NCBI RefSeq assembly: GCF_021130785.1
Contig: NC_060207.1
Location: forward strand, 194,671,501-194,735,500
From: Homalodisca vitripennis
Taxonomy: Eukaryota > Arthropoda > Insecta > Hemiptera > Cicadellidae
Length of the DNA stretch: 64,000 nucleotides
Direction: 5' to 3'
Shown here: one piece after another, positions 52,960 through 64,000 of the stretch
Numbering within the stretch: the first letter of the stretch is position 1
Layout: every line of letters starts with the position of its first letter
Notes under the pieces: model-generated
Databases searched by the model: none
What the model was told of the DNA's origin: nothing
Seen by the model: the letters and a program-made list of their open reading frames with translations, nothing else
Program-made: the position numbers and the translations under genes

Positions 52960-55900
52960 CTGCAACAGAAGTCAAAATATACAATGTCTAGTATGCAAAG
53001 ATGTAAGGTTCCCTTATTTAAATTAATTGAAACGAATATTCAAGTTTTCTCAATCACAATGTAACTAGATTAACTAAGCCAAATTTACAACTATCTGAGT
53101 CAAATCTTGTTACATCTTAGCCTATTAAATTGTTGGTAGGGATATATCAGATTTCTAAAGGGATGTTTTATAATTTAAGAACTCATCTATGGTGTAACAA
53201 GTGGCAATGCATTGTGTGCACCTTAGTCTTTGGCTACTTCTGCCAGCTCAAATGATGTGCTGGTGATGAGAAGTTTGAAGCTTGCTGGATATTATATCTG
53301 AACCTACTCATACCTCTTTGAAGTTTTAAGAGTTGTGGCACTTTTTTAATATATTGACAACACATAGCAGAGCTTGCTGTAGAGTTCTGTAAGCATTCTA
53401 ATAGCTTTCTTGTAGTGAAAAAGGACATGCTGCAAGTTTGTTGATGGGTTGGCCAAAAACCTGTCAGGTCCCCACCATGTGTGATTTGAAGAGTGGATAA
53501 TAACCAATCATTGCTGCACTGGTACTAACTACGGATTTTATCTTACTTAATTCACAACAAAACTTGTCTATACTTGTCCTCATCAGATGCTTCCATGTGT
53601 CTTAACTTATCTCTTATCCCGTCAAACACTAATTGTTAGGTCTCACCTTCATTTACAAGACCGAACTGTGGCAATACTGTGTCAACATATTTAATCCCAC
53701 TGAAAAATAAACTTCGATCATCTCAGGGAGTTTTTCACCGAGAAATAATTCAGTGTCAATGTCTGCATTCATTAGCATTGTGTTATATTCATGCAGTTAT
53801 TCTGGAAGGTCATTCATTGGTAGTAAAAGAATATGGGACCTAAGACAAAGCATTGTGGAACACCCTTTATTACTTACTGATAATGGTCTTGATCTTGCTG
53901 CTGTGATTTGGATTCTTCTTGCTAATGATAAACCAGTTTGCAGTAAGTCTGCTAATATCCATGGTTTTTTATCAGTTGAGTGCAGTCAAAAGAATAAAAT
54001 GCTGTATTGATGACAAGTAAACTTGCTGTTGATATATTGCTAGTTGGTATGGTAACTGTTCCTTTTCTCCTTAGACATTTGGGGGAGACTAAAGAAGTAA
54101 TTAGTGATAAAAAAATATATTTAACACTACTTTTTCAACCAATTTGGGAGAGTGGGTATTATTAATATAAGACAATAGTTTTTTGAATTTAAAAGATGCT
54201 CTTTCTTAAATTTTTGAAATTTTGAAATTACTTTGGAGCAGTTAAATCTTACTTGCATGTCTTCAATAACATAACAGAGGCATTGTCAATCCCAGATTAT
54301 ATCTTATTGTTGAATGATTGATCCACTTCACATTAGATGAATCAATGACAATTACCTTAATATTAAAAACTGGTATAAAAACACATATATTTACTAAATT
54401 AGCAAACACAGTAACTGAAAGTGATTGTAACAGTGGATACCTACCAGGTACTTGTACTAGCTCCTGAATCTTCTCAACATACGTCTTGGCTTGGGCAGGC
54501 AGATCACTATACTCTCTGACTCCCTCGATACTGCTCTGCCAGCCTGGCAGCACCAGGTATTGCGGCTGCAACACACAACAAACACCTCGGTTACCATAGA
54601 TCTATATTGTGTTATGTGGAAACAAGAATATCAAACTTTGCCAAATTATAATTAAAAACAAATCAATGGAAATGAGACTAAGATTCATGAATTCATCTTC
54701 TTAAATCACTTGTTGCAAAGTGAACTTACAGTACAAAGTTTTATTGCAAAACAATCTCCATTGAATAACTTTAGTTTTATGATAATCTATTAACAAGAAA
54801 CAGGGGGGACAAAACAATATTGCCACTTTGAAATGCTAACGAAGTACCACATAGTTATTAATTCTAATGGAAAGTAAAATCAGCCAACTTATATTCCACT
54901 GATTCTAAGGAAATACATTAAACTCATTTGAGAACGCACATTCAGTTGGACACATACCTGGCATGCTTTCTATTGGTTCAGAAAGATAGCAAAGCAATCA
55001 AAAATTTTAAAATATGTGTTCTTTTATATGTGTTTATGCATTTTATTTGAATCAGTGGACCCTACGAGGAAGTTTTCAACATAATCTGCCGATTTTACTA
55101 TCCATTACAAATAGTTCTGGCTTTTAGCCCAATCAATTAACTTCTGTGATAGCTCATTTAATGCCAAGTTGGTTACTTAGTCTTGGTGACATGTAGAGTT
55201 GCTCTGATACTTGTGATATAATCAATCATGTCAAAACAAATTCCTGTGCTGTTTTAGTTTATTCTTACTCATGGCATACCGTACTTAATTTATTTGCTAC
55301 CACTGTTCATGCTGTATAGTATTGCAAAGCAATCTAATGCATGGTTCTTGAGTATCGATATTTTGACATAATAAGTAATATTTTTAACTTAGACTCGACT
55401 AAGTTAATATGGACGTAAGTACATCCATAAAATGAAGACGATAATTATTTTGAAGTGAAATCTACCACACCAACAGACAAAGTTGGAAAGATTTAGGACA
55501 ACAATTACATTCATAAAAACAATATAAAAACCAATACTTTTCTATCCGTGATCTTAACTCAAACTTTACTATTGTACAGGGGAAGCAGACCACTCATCCG
55601 GGATGTTTAGCGGCTAAATCGAGAAACCTACCTTATTTGTTTCAGTGAAAACCTCCATATTGCAACCTCTAAGAATTTTTGAAAACACCCATAATGGCAC
55701 TTTGGGGGAAGGAATGGGGTCATTTTTGAAAGATTTTCAAATTTAAAAGTTGGACAATCCGTACCTAATTTTAAAGGTCTGATGATTATTTTGAAAAAAA
55801 GTGTTAATTTATTTTGCTTTATATATACATGGTGCACATAACATAGCTATGGTAGGAAGGGTTAATTGAATTTGAACGTTGAGTTTAGCTCCAGCTCACC

Positions 55901-58900
55901 TTCCTTTTTATTATACGGGGTGGTCCAAAATGTGAAAGTTGTACGGATTCAGTTTTTTTACTGTTACCTCGTTAAAATTTTTGGTAAATCAAAATTTTTA
56001 TCCAAGGTTACAAAAACAGCACTTTCTAAAAATATGTTACAAGTGTAATTTTTAGCACATTTTCAACTTTTTTTAATAGCTCAAAGTTAGGATATTTCAG
56101 ACTCATAAAAACTAAAAAATTCATACAGCAAGGTATTTCATTTCAAATGACTTTCATTTCATATAAATAGCTCTCTTAAATATAGTAATTATCATGACGT
56201 TTTGTTGTATTTAGTTAACAAACATTATCAGCAAACATAAAAGTTATATATTTTATTGCCTTAATGATTATGATAGCAACTGACTTGAACAGTGCATATG
56301 GAATAACTCACCTCGACTAAACTCAGTTCCGCGGCACTTGAAGGGAAGTAGTCGAGTAACTGACCATTCTTCTTGTAGGCTACACACATTTTGACCTCAG
56401 GCAGAGTATCCAAGATGTCCAGTTTTGTTATACAAATCCTAATGAACATACAAACTTGTCAAAATCTATTTATACAATGTTGTTTAGTTTATGATCTAAC
56501 AAACAAAAATGCACACAAATAAGTGTATAGTCCGGATAACAGGTTGTTAGATTTCTTTTTGTGTTTAGTGACAAGATGATTTATTTTTTTAGTGTGAGTC
56601 TATGTAAATCTGGGTTATTTCTGAAGAGGAAAATCAAAACTTAGCTGAACTTGGGTTCAGATTAGCCTTATGATGGTTGAAGCTCAGAACAAATAATTGA
56701 TCATCTTAGATTGATTACATACAAACCATCGCAAATTTGTCAGCAACTACATTGTTATATTAAATTTACATAGTATTTTTCAAACAAACCAGATGTCTAT
56801 AATATTCAAAGTAAAATTCAAGGTGGTTGGTTTTTTAAAAATATTTTACCATTTACAATCATTTATAGCTTACAAAAGCACCAATTTCTGTTGACAGCGA
56901 TTAACACGGGAAAAGCCTTGAGACATGCATTGTGGCTTTGACGCAGCTGACAATATTTATGCGGGAAACAGCGCTCCGATGTTATAAATACGGAACAGCT
57001 GGCTGCTTTCTTCCAAAGAGTAGAAGAACTATCACTAGTACAATGTCAAAGCTGAATGACATTCAGGAGCATCGCTACTATTTTCACGCAAATTTGAAAA
57101 AGACAAATGTCAATACGATTTTGCAACAAATACATATAATCATAAAAGAGTTAAACAAAGGAATAAGATAAGTTTATAAGAACTTGACTCTAGTTATCTT
57201 CAGCTAGATATGATTGACTCATCCTCAACAGGATATGAACAACTGATAAACTATTTGGCCATTGTAAATCTATAAGACAAACCTAAGTATTCATTTAATT
57301 TACTTTGTAATCAGATTGATGCTAAAAATTGAAGAACATTAATATGCAGTGTAGCAAGCATATTTCAATTCTTTCAAATTGTATGGATGAAATAAATTCA
57401 TAAAGATATATTTTCTTAATATACTGTTTGATCATTTATAATTGAATTCATAAAGTATGTACATTAATCTGTTAATATATCAATAATATATAATTTACAT
57501 CAGATTATGTGTCCAAACAATTTTATTATATATCAAATTCAAGCCCAGATATTTCACACATTTTGTACTTTCAATTATTCTTAAATGCGGTCTCAAGAAT
57601 TAATTATAAGTTGCAGATTTAAAGTAAATCCTATTCATTAGAATCCAAACTTATATGGCATAAGACTATATTTGTGTACTAATAACATATTATCACATAA
57701 AAGTAACAATAATACATTCATGTTAATGGCTGATAAGATAATATAATCTAAAAAGCTACAACACAGGTATCTGATATGTTTTACAACCTAGACTCTGAGC
57801 TTTACTCACAAGAGTTCCGAAGTTCAAATGCTATGGCATCTTCAAGCAAATTTGGAAAGCCATTTTCCTAAATTAAGTACCTCTGGGCGTAGATAAAACT
57901 ATCACGTCAACATATTCTATAAATTAATATTCTGTAAATTATTAACCCTTTGCACAGCGTAATATGTGATTATGTTGTACTTTGATTGCTCACTCACTTG
58001 GTGTATCCGTTGACCATGGCAGTGTACTGTAGCAGAGTTATGTCCAGCCAACCACATCTGCGCTTACGCTTAGTCGTTACACCGATCTCAGCACCTTTTG
58101 TCTGCAGCAAGTCGCCTACTTCCTGCATCACAAATCCATTGACACAGTAAATACTTACTCTCAGATCAAAAAGTATATAATATACACGAGTTTAAAAGTT
58201 AATCACAAACTAACTAGTAAAGCTACAATAATGGGAGTTACAATAAAATTTTGCTTATTTCTGCTTTTTGGACATTTAAAGCAATTAATTTACAAACAAC
58301 AACTTTCAGTTTTTACACTGATAACAACGAGAAACTGTACCGGTGCTTTACTGTTTACAGTTTTTTCCTACTGTTTTTGAATATGTAATGTTGGAATTAT
58401 AAATTGTTATTAAATTACCATCTTAACTCTTGTTATTAAAAAAAGTTGACATTGTTTTATATTATGGAGTTCTATAGGTTCATTATCTTGGATGTGTAAT
58501 TTTGTAAACCACTAAGTTGTTTAAAAGTTCAATTTTTACTGCAGGTTTTGTTCATTAACTGTGGCTGACACCTACCTTTTTGAAAATGCAATTGCCCAGT
58601 CCCATAAACATGTTTACTTTTAGATGAACATTTTAATATCAAGTTGATATTATTGTATTATGTATTATTAAATATTATAATAATATATATTTCATATTAT
58701 TTCAAAGAATAATAACCAAGTAGTAAAGATTTTACTGAGTGCTATTCCTGACTCAAGGAATAGGAATACACCAATCAAGTTATTAATGTTGTTGCTTACA
58801 AATCTGTAAAATGTTCATTGTATAGACTTGGTTCTGAAAAATATTTAACAAAGCTGAAAATGTAATTATTACACATAAGAACAATTTGATCCGCACTTGT

Positions 58901-60224
58901 TCCATAGTGCTATACTATCCAGCTATTATTTGGTACATTTCAGGCAGTCAGTTAGACAACAGAACTTTTACATTAATATTATTAGGAGTTTGATAAATTA
59001 ATTTTTAGTGTTTATAAATATATAACATAAAACAAGAAATCATAACAATATATTTTCTCAGTTATCTCTTACTTGGTTTTAGTAAATTAGGATCCTAAAC
59101 TTTTTGTTCTTTTATGATCCATTTGTATGTTACTTAAAAGCTTCTTGCTGCTACTGTAGTTTTTGTTTGATGTAATGTAAGAGGTTTTTAAAAAGCTGCA
59201 TTTTGAAATTAGTTAAACTATTTCCTTTATTTTTAGCTATAAGCCAGGTCATATTAAAACAAATAAATATACAAAGTAATGATACTATGACTAAAAACTA
59301 TTGTTATTAATTTTTAAAGAAAAAAAAAACATATATACAAATAGATAAAAAACCAAGCACTTAATGGCACAAGTTTATACCTTGAGAATTTTAAAGCAAT
59401 GTAGCAAACCATTTAGTATATTATGTATGATAGCATATAGGACTGAAGGACAAAACTGATTATCTGGCCATTTCATGTTAACCAGGCAGAATGTAATTAC
59501 TACAATTATCTTTGTCAATGGCAGTAAATAGTTTAATTATCAGCAAGTTTAATTTACGATGTACACTATTTCACTTCAGTATTTATTACAATAAAGTAAG
59601 AAATAATTCTGTAAATTAATTTTTTTAGTCTTCCTATTGTTATAGATTAATAATTAATTATTGAAACTACAAAAACATTTTATTTTATTTGCCTATGCCT
59701 AAAAACACATTTCATTTTTAGTTGGAACTACTAAAATAGAGTTAAGCCTGACAAATCTATTTTAATATTTTTTTCTAAGTATTAATTTACAAAAAAACAT
59801 TGCCTAAATCGTATAAATCTTTAAAAAAAGACTTAGCTCTGAAAAATTATGATACGCAGATGGAAGGTTAAGCTTTATTTCATATTATGTTCAGTACAGC
59901 ATAAACTGGTAAAAATTAAATCACACACAATAGCTCTCTTTTAATAAGCTCATTTCGCTCATGTGCCTCATAAATTTGATTAAAATTCATATAAGATGCA
60001 GATCAGAAAACATCTGATCACACTATTCATCTTGACTTAATACCATTTTCAGAACTTCATTTGACTTACATCTTTTAGTTCTGTAGGAAACGGCCCATCT
60101 CCCACTCTGGTCGTATATGCCTTAACCACCCCCACTACCTCTCCTATCGTGGAGGGAGGAAGTCCCAGGCCTGTACACACACCACCTATACTGCAGTTGG
60201 ACGAAGTCACGTACGGGTATGTTC
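52907..60224 (-). CDS. AdSS: Adenylosuccinate synthetase, C-terminal five exons
   Basis: Minus-strand exons: 60224-60070, 58122-57998, 56438-56312, 54565-54445, 52959-52907. All phases agree. They give about 193 residues from [10 protein letters not shown] to a TAA at 52907-52909. The enzyme joins IMP and aspartate using GTP, the first committed step from IMP to AMP, in the cytosol. Landmarks: [26 protein letters not shown], the [13 protein letters not shown] substrate-loop motif, [14 protein letters not shown] with DLP, and the C-terminal [11 protein letters not shown]. Family members have about 430-460 residues, so the N-terminal half with the GTP-binding loop is upstream, beyond what I can find in the window. 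Introns carry a decayed LINE and MITE pieces. Confidence 0.93.
53200..54110 (-). mobile_element. Decayed LINE in the last AdSS intron
   Basis: Minus-strand reverse-transcriptase debris: an [13 protein letters not shown] motif near 53990, a [23 protein letters not shown] segment (originally GVPQ-VLGP-LF) near 53830, and a C-terminal domain piece down to 53230. Many stops. Confidence 0.65.
54445..54565 (-). CDS. AdSS: AdSS exon, penultimate
   Basis: Encodes [15 protein letters not shown] to the split glycine/valine codon. Donor GTAGGT at 54444. Confidence 0.93.
55834..55910. mobile_element. MITE end fragment
   Basis: One arm of the family at 27353-27670 (GGTAGGAAGGGTTAATT, then AGCTCACCTTCC). 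Confidence 0.6.
56312..56438 (-). CDS. AdSS: AdSS exon with TKLDILD motif
   Basis: Encodes [18 protein letters not shown] on to SAAELSLVE. Donor GTGAGT. Confidence 0.93.
57998..58122 (-). CDS. AdSS: AdSS exon with the substrate-binding loop
   Basis: Encodes [14 protein letters not shown], then [13 protein letters not shown], then TAMVNGYT. Donor GTGAGT. Confidence 0.95.
60070..60224 (-). CDS. AdSS: AdSS exon with GGVCTGLG motif
   Basis: Acceptor CAG at 60227-60225. It encodes [14 protein letters not shown], then [14 protein letters not shown]. Donor GTAAGT. First AdSS exon visible in the window. Confidence 0.95.
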
Positions 60225-60389
60225 CTGTCATAACATGTTACAATTTACATCTAGATTGTAAATAATTAATAAAAAACTAATATTTGAGTTCTGAGAAAAT
60301 TTAATAAATTTTGTTATAAAATATACAACTATATTATTATTTGTATTGTAAAATATTAAAAAGTTCAAAATTACATATAATTTAAATTG

Positions 60390-60590
60390 CGGAATAGGAC
60401 TGGATACTTGAATGTTGAATTTAGCTCTAGTTCACCTTCCTTTTACATGCAGCATCTGAAATCTGATGCTGTTGCAGACTTGCTCCTGAAATCTGAAGTC
60501 ATGTTTGTCTAAAAGGATCCACAAATAGTCGGTGACAAAGAAAAAAGGAGCTCAAAACCAACTCCCAGCATTGTTTTGACATCGGAGATA
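60390..60590. mobile_element. MITE remnant
   Basis: Diverged copy of the 27353-27670 family (TTGAATTTAGCTCTAGTTCACC at its left end). Confidence 0.5.
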
Positions 60591-62160
60591 TATAATATTT
60601 AAAGAGAAAAAGTTTATTGTAGTTGTACAAGTTAAGGACAACTTATGAGAATTATCATTTATACTACAATTTACTAATATTTATTTACATAAACATATTT
60701 TCACAGCACACATCTCCAATGTGTGGCGTGTAGTGACAAAAAAGGGGTAAAATGTTTTGTTTTGAACTGAGTTATAAATAACCACTACAAATTAGAAAAA
60801 CAAAACTATAGATTTCAGCAATATTGGTAAATATTGAGGGGCTGCGGGTGTTCAGCTGCACCATAAGCTCGGAGTTAACGTGTTAAAACATCTATGGAAG
60901 TTAAAGGGTTAAAAGAAACATCTGTTCTGTGACTACATTAGTAAAAATGTGGTTTTCAAAAAAAATGTCTCTTAGCACATACAAGTCATGACCACATGAA
61001 TTGGCTGATTTGGATCTTTTAAACTATTCACAAAAAAGGTAATTTCAGTAAAACAATTCTAAAAATATAATCATTTTTAATGATTGTGATTGATTAAAAA
61101 AATTATATCCTATAAGGTGCACAGCCCCTTCACTACCATTTTCTAGGTTATTATATATTTAGTAAGTACCTAATAAAACTATTTTCTTTTCTTCTATTTA
61201 AAAAAGGTGATGACTGTATATGTTTATAAATAGATATAAAAATAATATAAATTATGGCCAGATTATGATAAAGATTGGAATGTAATTCACATTTGTAAAT
61301 ATTGCCAGAGAACCTTTTAATTTTTTAAACCAAATAAATTATTATTGTTTGATTTAAAAAAAAAAAAAACTAATGTTCTTGACTCAGAAGAGAACAAATA
61401 TTAGTCATCCGGATATAAATATTGCTTTATATCAAAAGGTTTCAAATAAAAAATTTTTATTTTTAGTTTTTGTTTTGAAACCCTATGTAAGCCCAACGTC
61501 TGAGTTAAGCTGTACATTGACACAAAGTGAACTAGCTAGATATAGACACAGGTCCCCTGATATGGATCCCTAATGAGTACATGAGATTAACATTAATGTT
61601 ATTGGTTACTCAACCTGCAATATCTCACAATACATGAGTGCACTCACTACACATGAACGTGAGCTACATCTGATAAGAGAATAAACTGAGATAATAATGC
61701 AATGACATTCTCTTTCCGACTTAACACGCTTCAAGATAAAATTGATTAAAAGCTTTGCTATAACTCAGGATATGGTAACAATAAGACATTATGGCCAGCA
61801 ATTATCTTGCCAAACTTCAAGGCTACTTTGGAACACACAGACTTTGCCGACAGACACAATCTATAATAATTTCAAATATAAAATTTTAATCATTATGATA
61901 TTTTAGGCAAAATGACAATAAAAAAGTAAGAATACATTTTTTAATATGGCTGTGGTGAGAATCTAGATAATTCATAAGTTATACCTACATGTAGAATTTC
62001 AATAAAATTATACAGTAATGTCTCTATGTTTAACTATTCAACACAAGTAGTAAAAATTTAATCAGAATCAATACATTAATTTTTAATTTTCATAATTATT
62101 TAATAATACTATGTTATATGGCTTCAGAACATTTTAAATATACAAACAAAGAAATGAGTA

Positions 62161-62309
62161 AATAGAATTTTTACAAGAATCATTTTTTTACATTACTTGA
62201 GATGTTCCTGCTTAGATGCCCAAAAACTCAAAAATAAAAATAAAAAATAAATTAAAAACTCAAATTTTAGGACCTACAAATACTTTTATCATATACTATA
62301 TATAATACC

Positions 62310-62340
<31 letters not shown>

Positions 62341-62537
62341 GGTAAATAAAAAATTAACACATTCTGAGATTTTAAAATGAATAAATAGAATTTTTACAAG
62401 AATCATTTTTATATTACTTGAGATGTTCCTGCATGGATGTCCAACTAAATAAAAAAATTCAAACTTTAGGACCTACAAATACTTTTATCCTATACTTTGT
62501 ATATGGTATATAAAAAATTAACACATTCTGAGATTTA
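62161..62537. repeat. Tandem duplication of a ~215-bp noncoding unit
   Basis: 62161-62374 and 62384-62537 share an AATAGAATTTTTACAAG start, a TACTTGAGATGTTCCTGC core and a TTAACACATTCTGAGAT end, offset by 223 bases. A (TA)n run at 62316-62340 lies in the first unit. Confidence 0.85.
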
Positions 62538-63284
62538 AAAACCTCTTCTAGACTATTCAAACTGTCACACCACAAAGCACAGAGTAATTTCATGGATGAT
62601 CAGTCAAGTGTTAAAGCCAATCAAGGCCCTTCTGCAATAAAAGAACTATAATTATTGTGTCTGTCTGGTTTTAAGACATTATCCCAAATTAATTTCATCT
62701 GTTAAGAAATGTATTATTTTGTTGACATGGGATTTCATTACATACATTCTAGTGTAAATTTTGGTAACATTTGGTATGGTTTCATAAACAATCAAGTAGA
62801 GAAACACATTACTCTAATGGAAAGAGGAGGAAAAAAAATTTAATTTAATTGATCAAAAAATATGAATTACTTTACTGTTAAAAGAATATAGATGTAAGAC
62901 TTGAGTTTTCCATCAATTTAAGATTTTTTTAAATTTGGAATTATTGTATATTTAATTACAAAATCATAACCATGACTTATTGTGGTATAGATATTACAAT
63001 AATTAAGACAATGTATAATGAATATAAACTAAAACACTGTAAGGTGTCATTTTTATGGATGTGCACATTAATTTTCTCGAACTTGTGTATATGCACATTT
63101 ACATACCTACATATTACACAACATGTATTTTATCTACATATTTTATACCCATTGTAATCAAATATTCTTTATTTAATTTATTATTCCTTTTGGATTGCAC
63201 TATACTAATTTACAGTGATGTCTATAATATTATGTTAATTCTTTGTTTAAACGTTTGTCAATAACACTGGATTATTTTAAAGAG

Positions 63285-63465
63285 TATTAGGATTTTGGAC
63301 ATTTGCTATCGTTTATATGTTACAAAAGTTTTATGTACATGCATAACCTTATATGATATGGTTTTTAGACACCTGTGAAAGGGGGTAGATTTGAATCCTC
63401 AAAAATGTTATATTTTTGTAACATATAACAATAGCAAATGTCCCAAATCCTCTTATCCTTCCATT
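63285..63465. mobile_element. Short foldback element
   Basis: Inverted ends share GGACATTTGCTATCG and TATGTTACAAAA segments around a roughly 80-base middle. The middle has a degenerate hammerhead-like core at 63373-63404. Related to 9283-9420. Confidence 0.65.
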
Positions 63466-63924
63466 AAACGTCTCCTGTATTTTTTTTATCTATGCTGCCA
63501 ATCAAAAATTACATTATTTACCCAATTGATTCTTTTTGAATTGCTTGTCATAGTTTGCCACTGCTGTCTTAGAAGGCTCTAATGTAGAACAATTAATGCA
63601 CAGTTTGTTAGAGTATTGAGTTTTTTAATCTTTTTGTTGTAAACTTAGTTTTTGTTGAAAAGATTGATAAAATAAATGTTGTGTTTAAATTAAGATGAAG
63701 TACAATAAAACACTTTGTAAATCTGTAGTTATTTTTAAAAGTTGAAATGTTACCACTTTGTGAAATACTTAAATTATAGATCGTAAACTCCTTATTAAAT
63801 TCATCATTATTTCTTAACTTATGCTATTTCAATGAAAAACATTGAATTTCACTAGAGACAGATTAAGCAATTTATAGTTGATTTATGTTAGTCAAAACAT
63901 AAATAAATGTTATTTTTCTCTCTT

Positions 63925-64000
63925 TTAAGCCTCAGCTTCAGCTATGTAGGCTTCGGTGTATACTGGTTTATTTTCAAAGTACACACGCTGTTTCGTGTCT
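63925..64000 (-). CDS. Possible terminal exon of an unrecognised gene
   Basis: The minus strand is open from the window edge to TAA (63925-63927), ending in VYTEAYIAEAEA. I do not recognise it. The plus strand is an alternative: CTCTCTTTTAAG is a good acceptor, followed by an open hydrophobic frame (SYVGFGVYWFIFK). Neither reading fits AdSS. The base composition is coding-like, but the strand is unresolved. Confidence 0.3.
   Translation of the reverse strand, partial: DTKQRVYFENKPVYTEAYIAEAEA

Larger units (their letters stand above)
60225..63924. other. AdSS intron or upstream sequence without recognised exons
   Basis: No AdSS N-terminal exon could be found here. It contains a MITE remnant (60390-60590), a 223-base tandem duplication (62161-62537) and a short foldback element (63285-63465). 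Confidence 0.5.

Overview
The window looks like nuclear DNA of an insect. It is AT-rich, its genes have short exons with GT-AG introns, it is loaded with LINE, mariner and foldback elements, and it carries an insect chemosensory-type ionotropic receptor. There is no bacterial gene organisation. A hemipteran is a guess from the repeat load and gene style; the sequence does not fix the order.

Three host loci are visible. (1) A terminal exon of an unrecognised membrane protein ends at 9665 on the + strand. (2) A complete 17-exon ionotropic receptor gene on the + strand, 15701-47548, gives a 698-residue reading frame with consistent phases at every junction. I recognise it as Ir40a, which in Drosophila acts with Ir93a and Ir25a in sensing dry air. 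(3) The last five coding exons of adenylosuccinate synthetase lie on the - strand, 60224 down to 52907; its N-terminal half is not in the window.

The introns of the receptor gene are a transposon graveyard with some young elements. Intron 1 holds a Tc1/mariner remnant interrupted by an element with long inverted ends. Introns 2 to 4 hold several decayed LINE pieces. Intron 11 holds a nearly intact two-ORF LINE (about 32860-38538). Later introns hold foldback elements whose arms carry hammerhead-like ribozyme cores. A mariner with a single broken T-run lies between loci 1 and 2, and a decayed TA-flanked mariner follows Ir40a.

The LINE is the most interesting object. Its ORF1 begins with an HDGF/LEDGF-type PWWP chromatin-reader domain, continues into a coiled coil and a polymorphic 26-residue repeat array, and overlaps ORF2 in the -1 frame. 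ORF2 has no usable ATG, and its open frame begins exactly at a canonical U_UUU_UUA slippery heptamer. Together this suggests a LINE that may read chromatin for targeting and may make its polymerase by -1 frameshifting.

Bases 1-9183 repeat 28056-37350 almost exactly (Ir40a exons 5-11 plus the 5' part of the LINE). The repeat stops mid-LINE at an exactly periodic C15A tract (9184-9282). The first copy carries many +1 homopolymer indels, so it is either a recent segmental duplication or a misjoined second haplotype.
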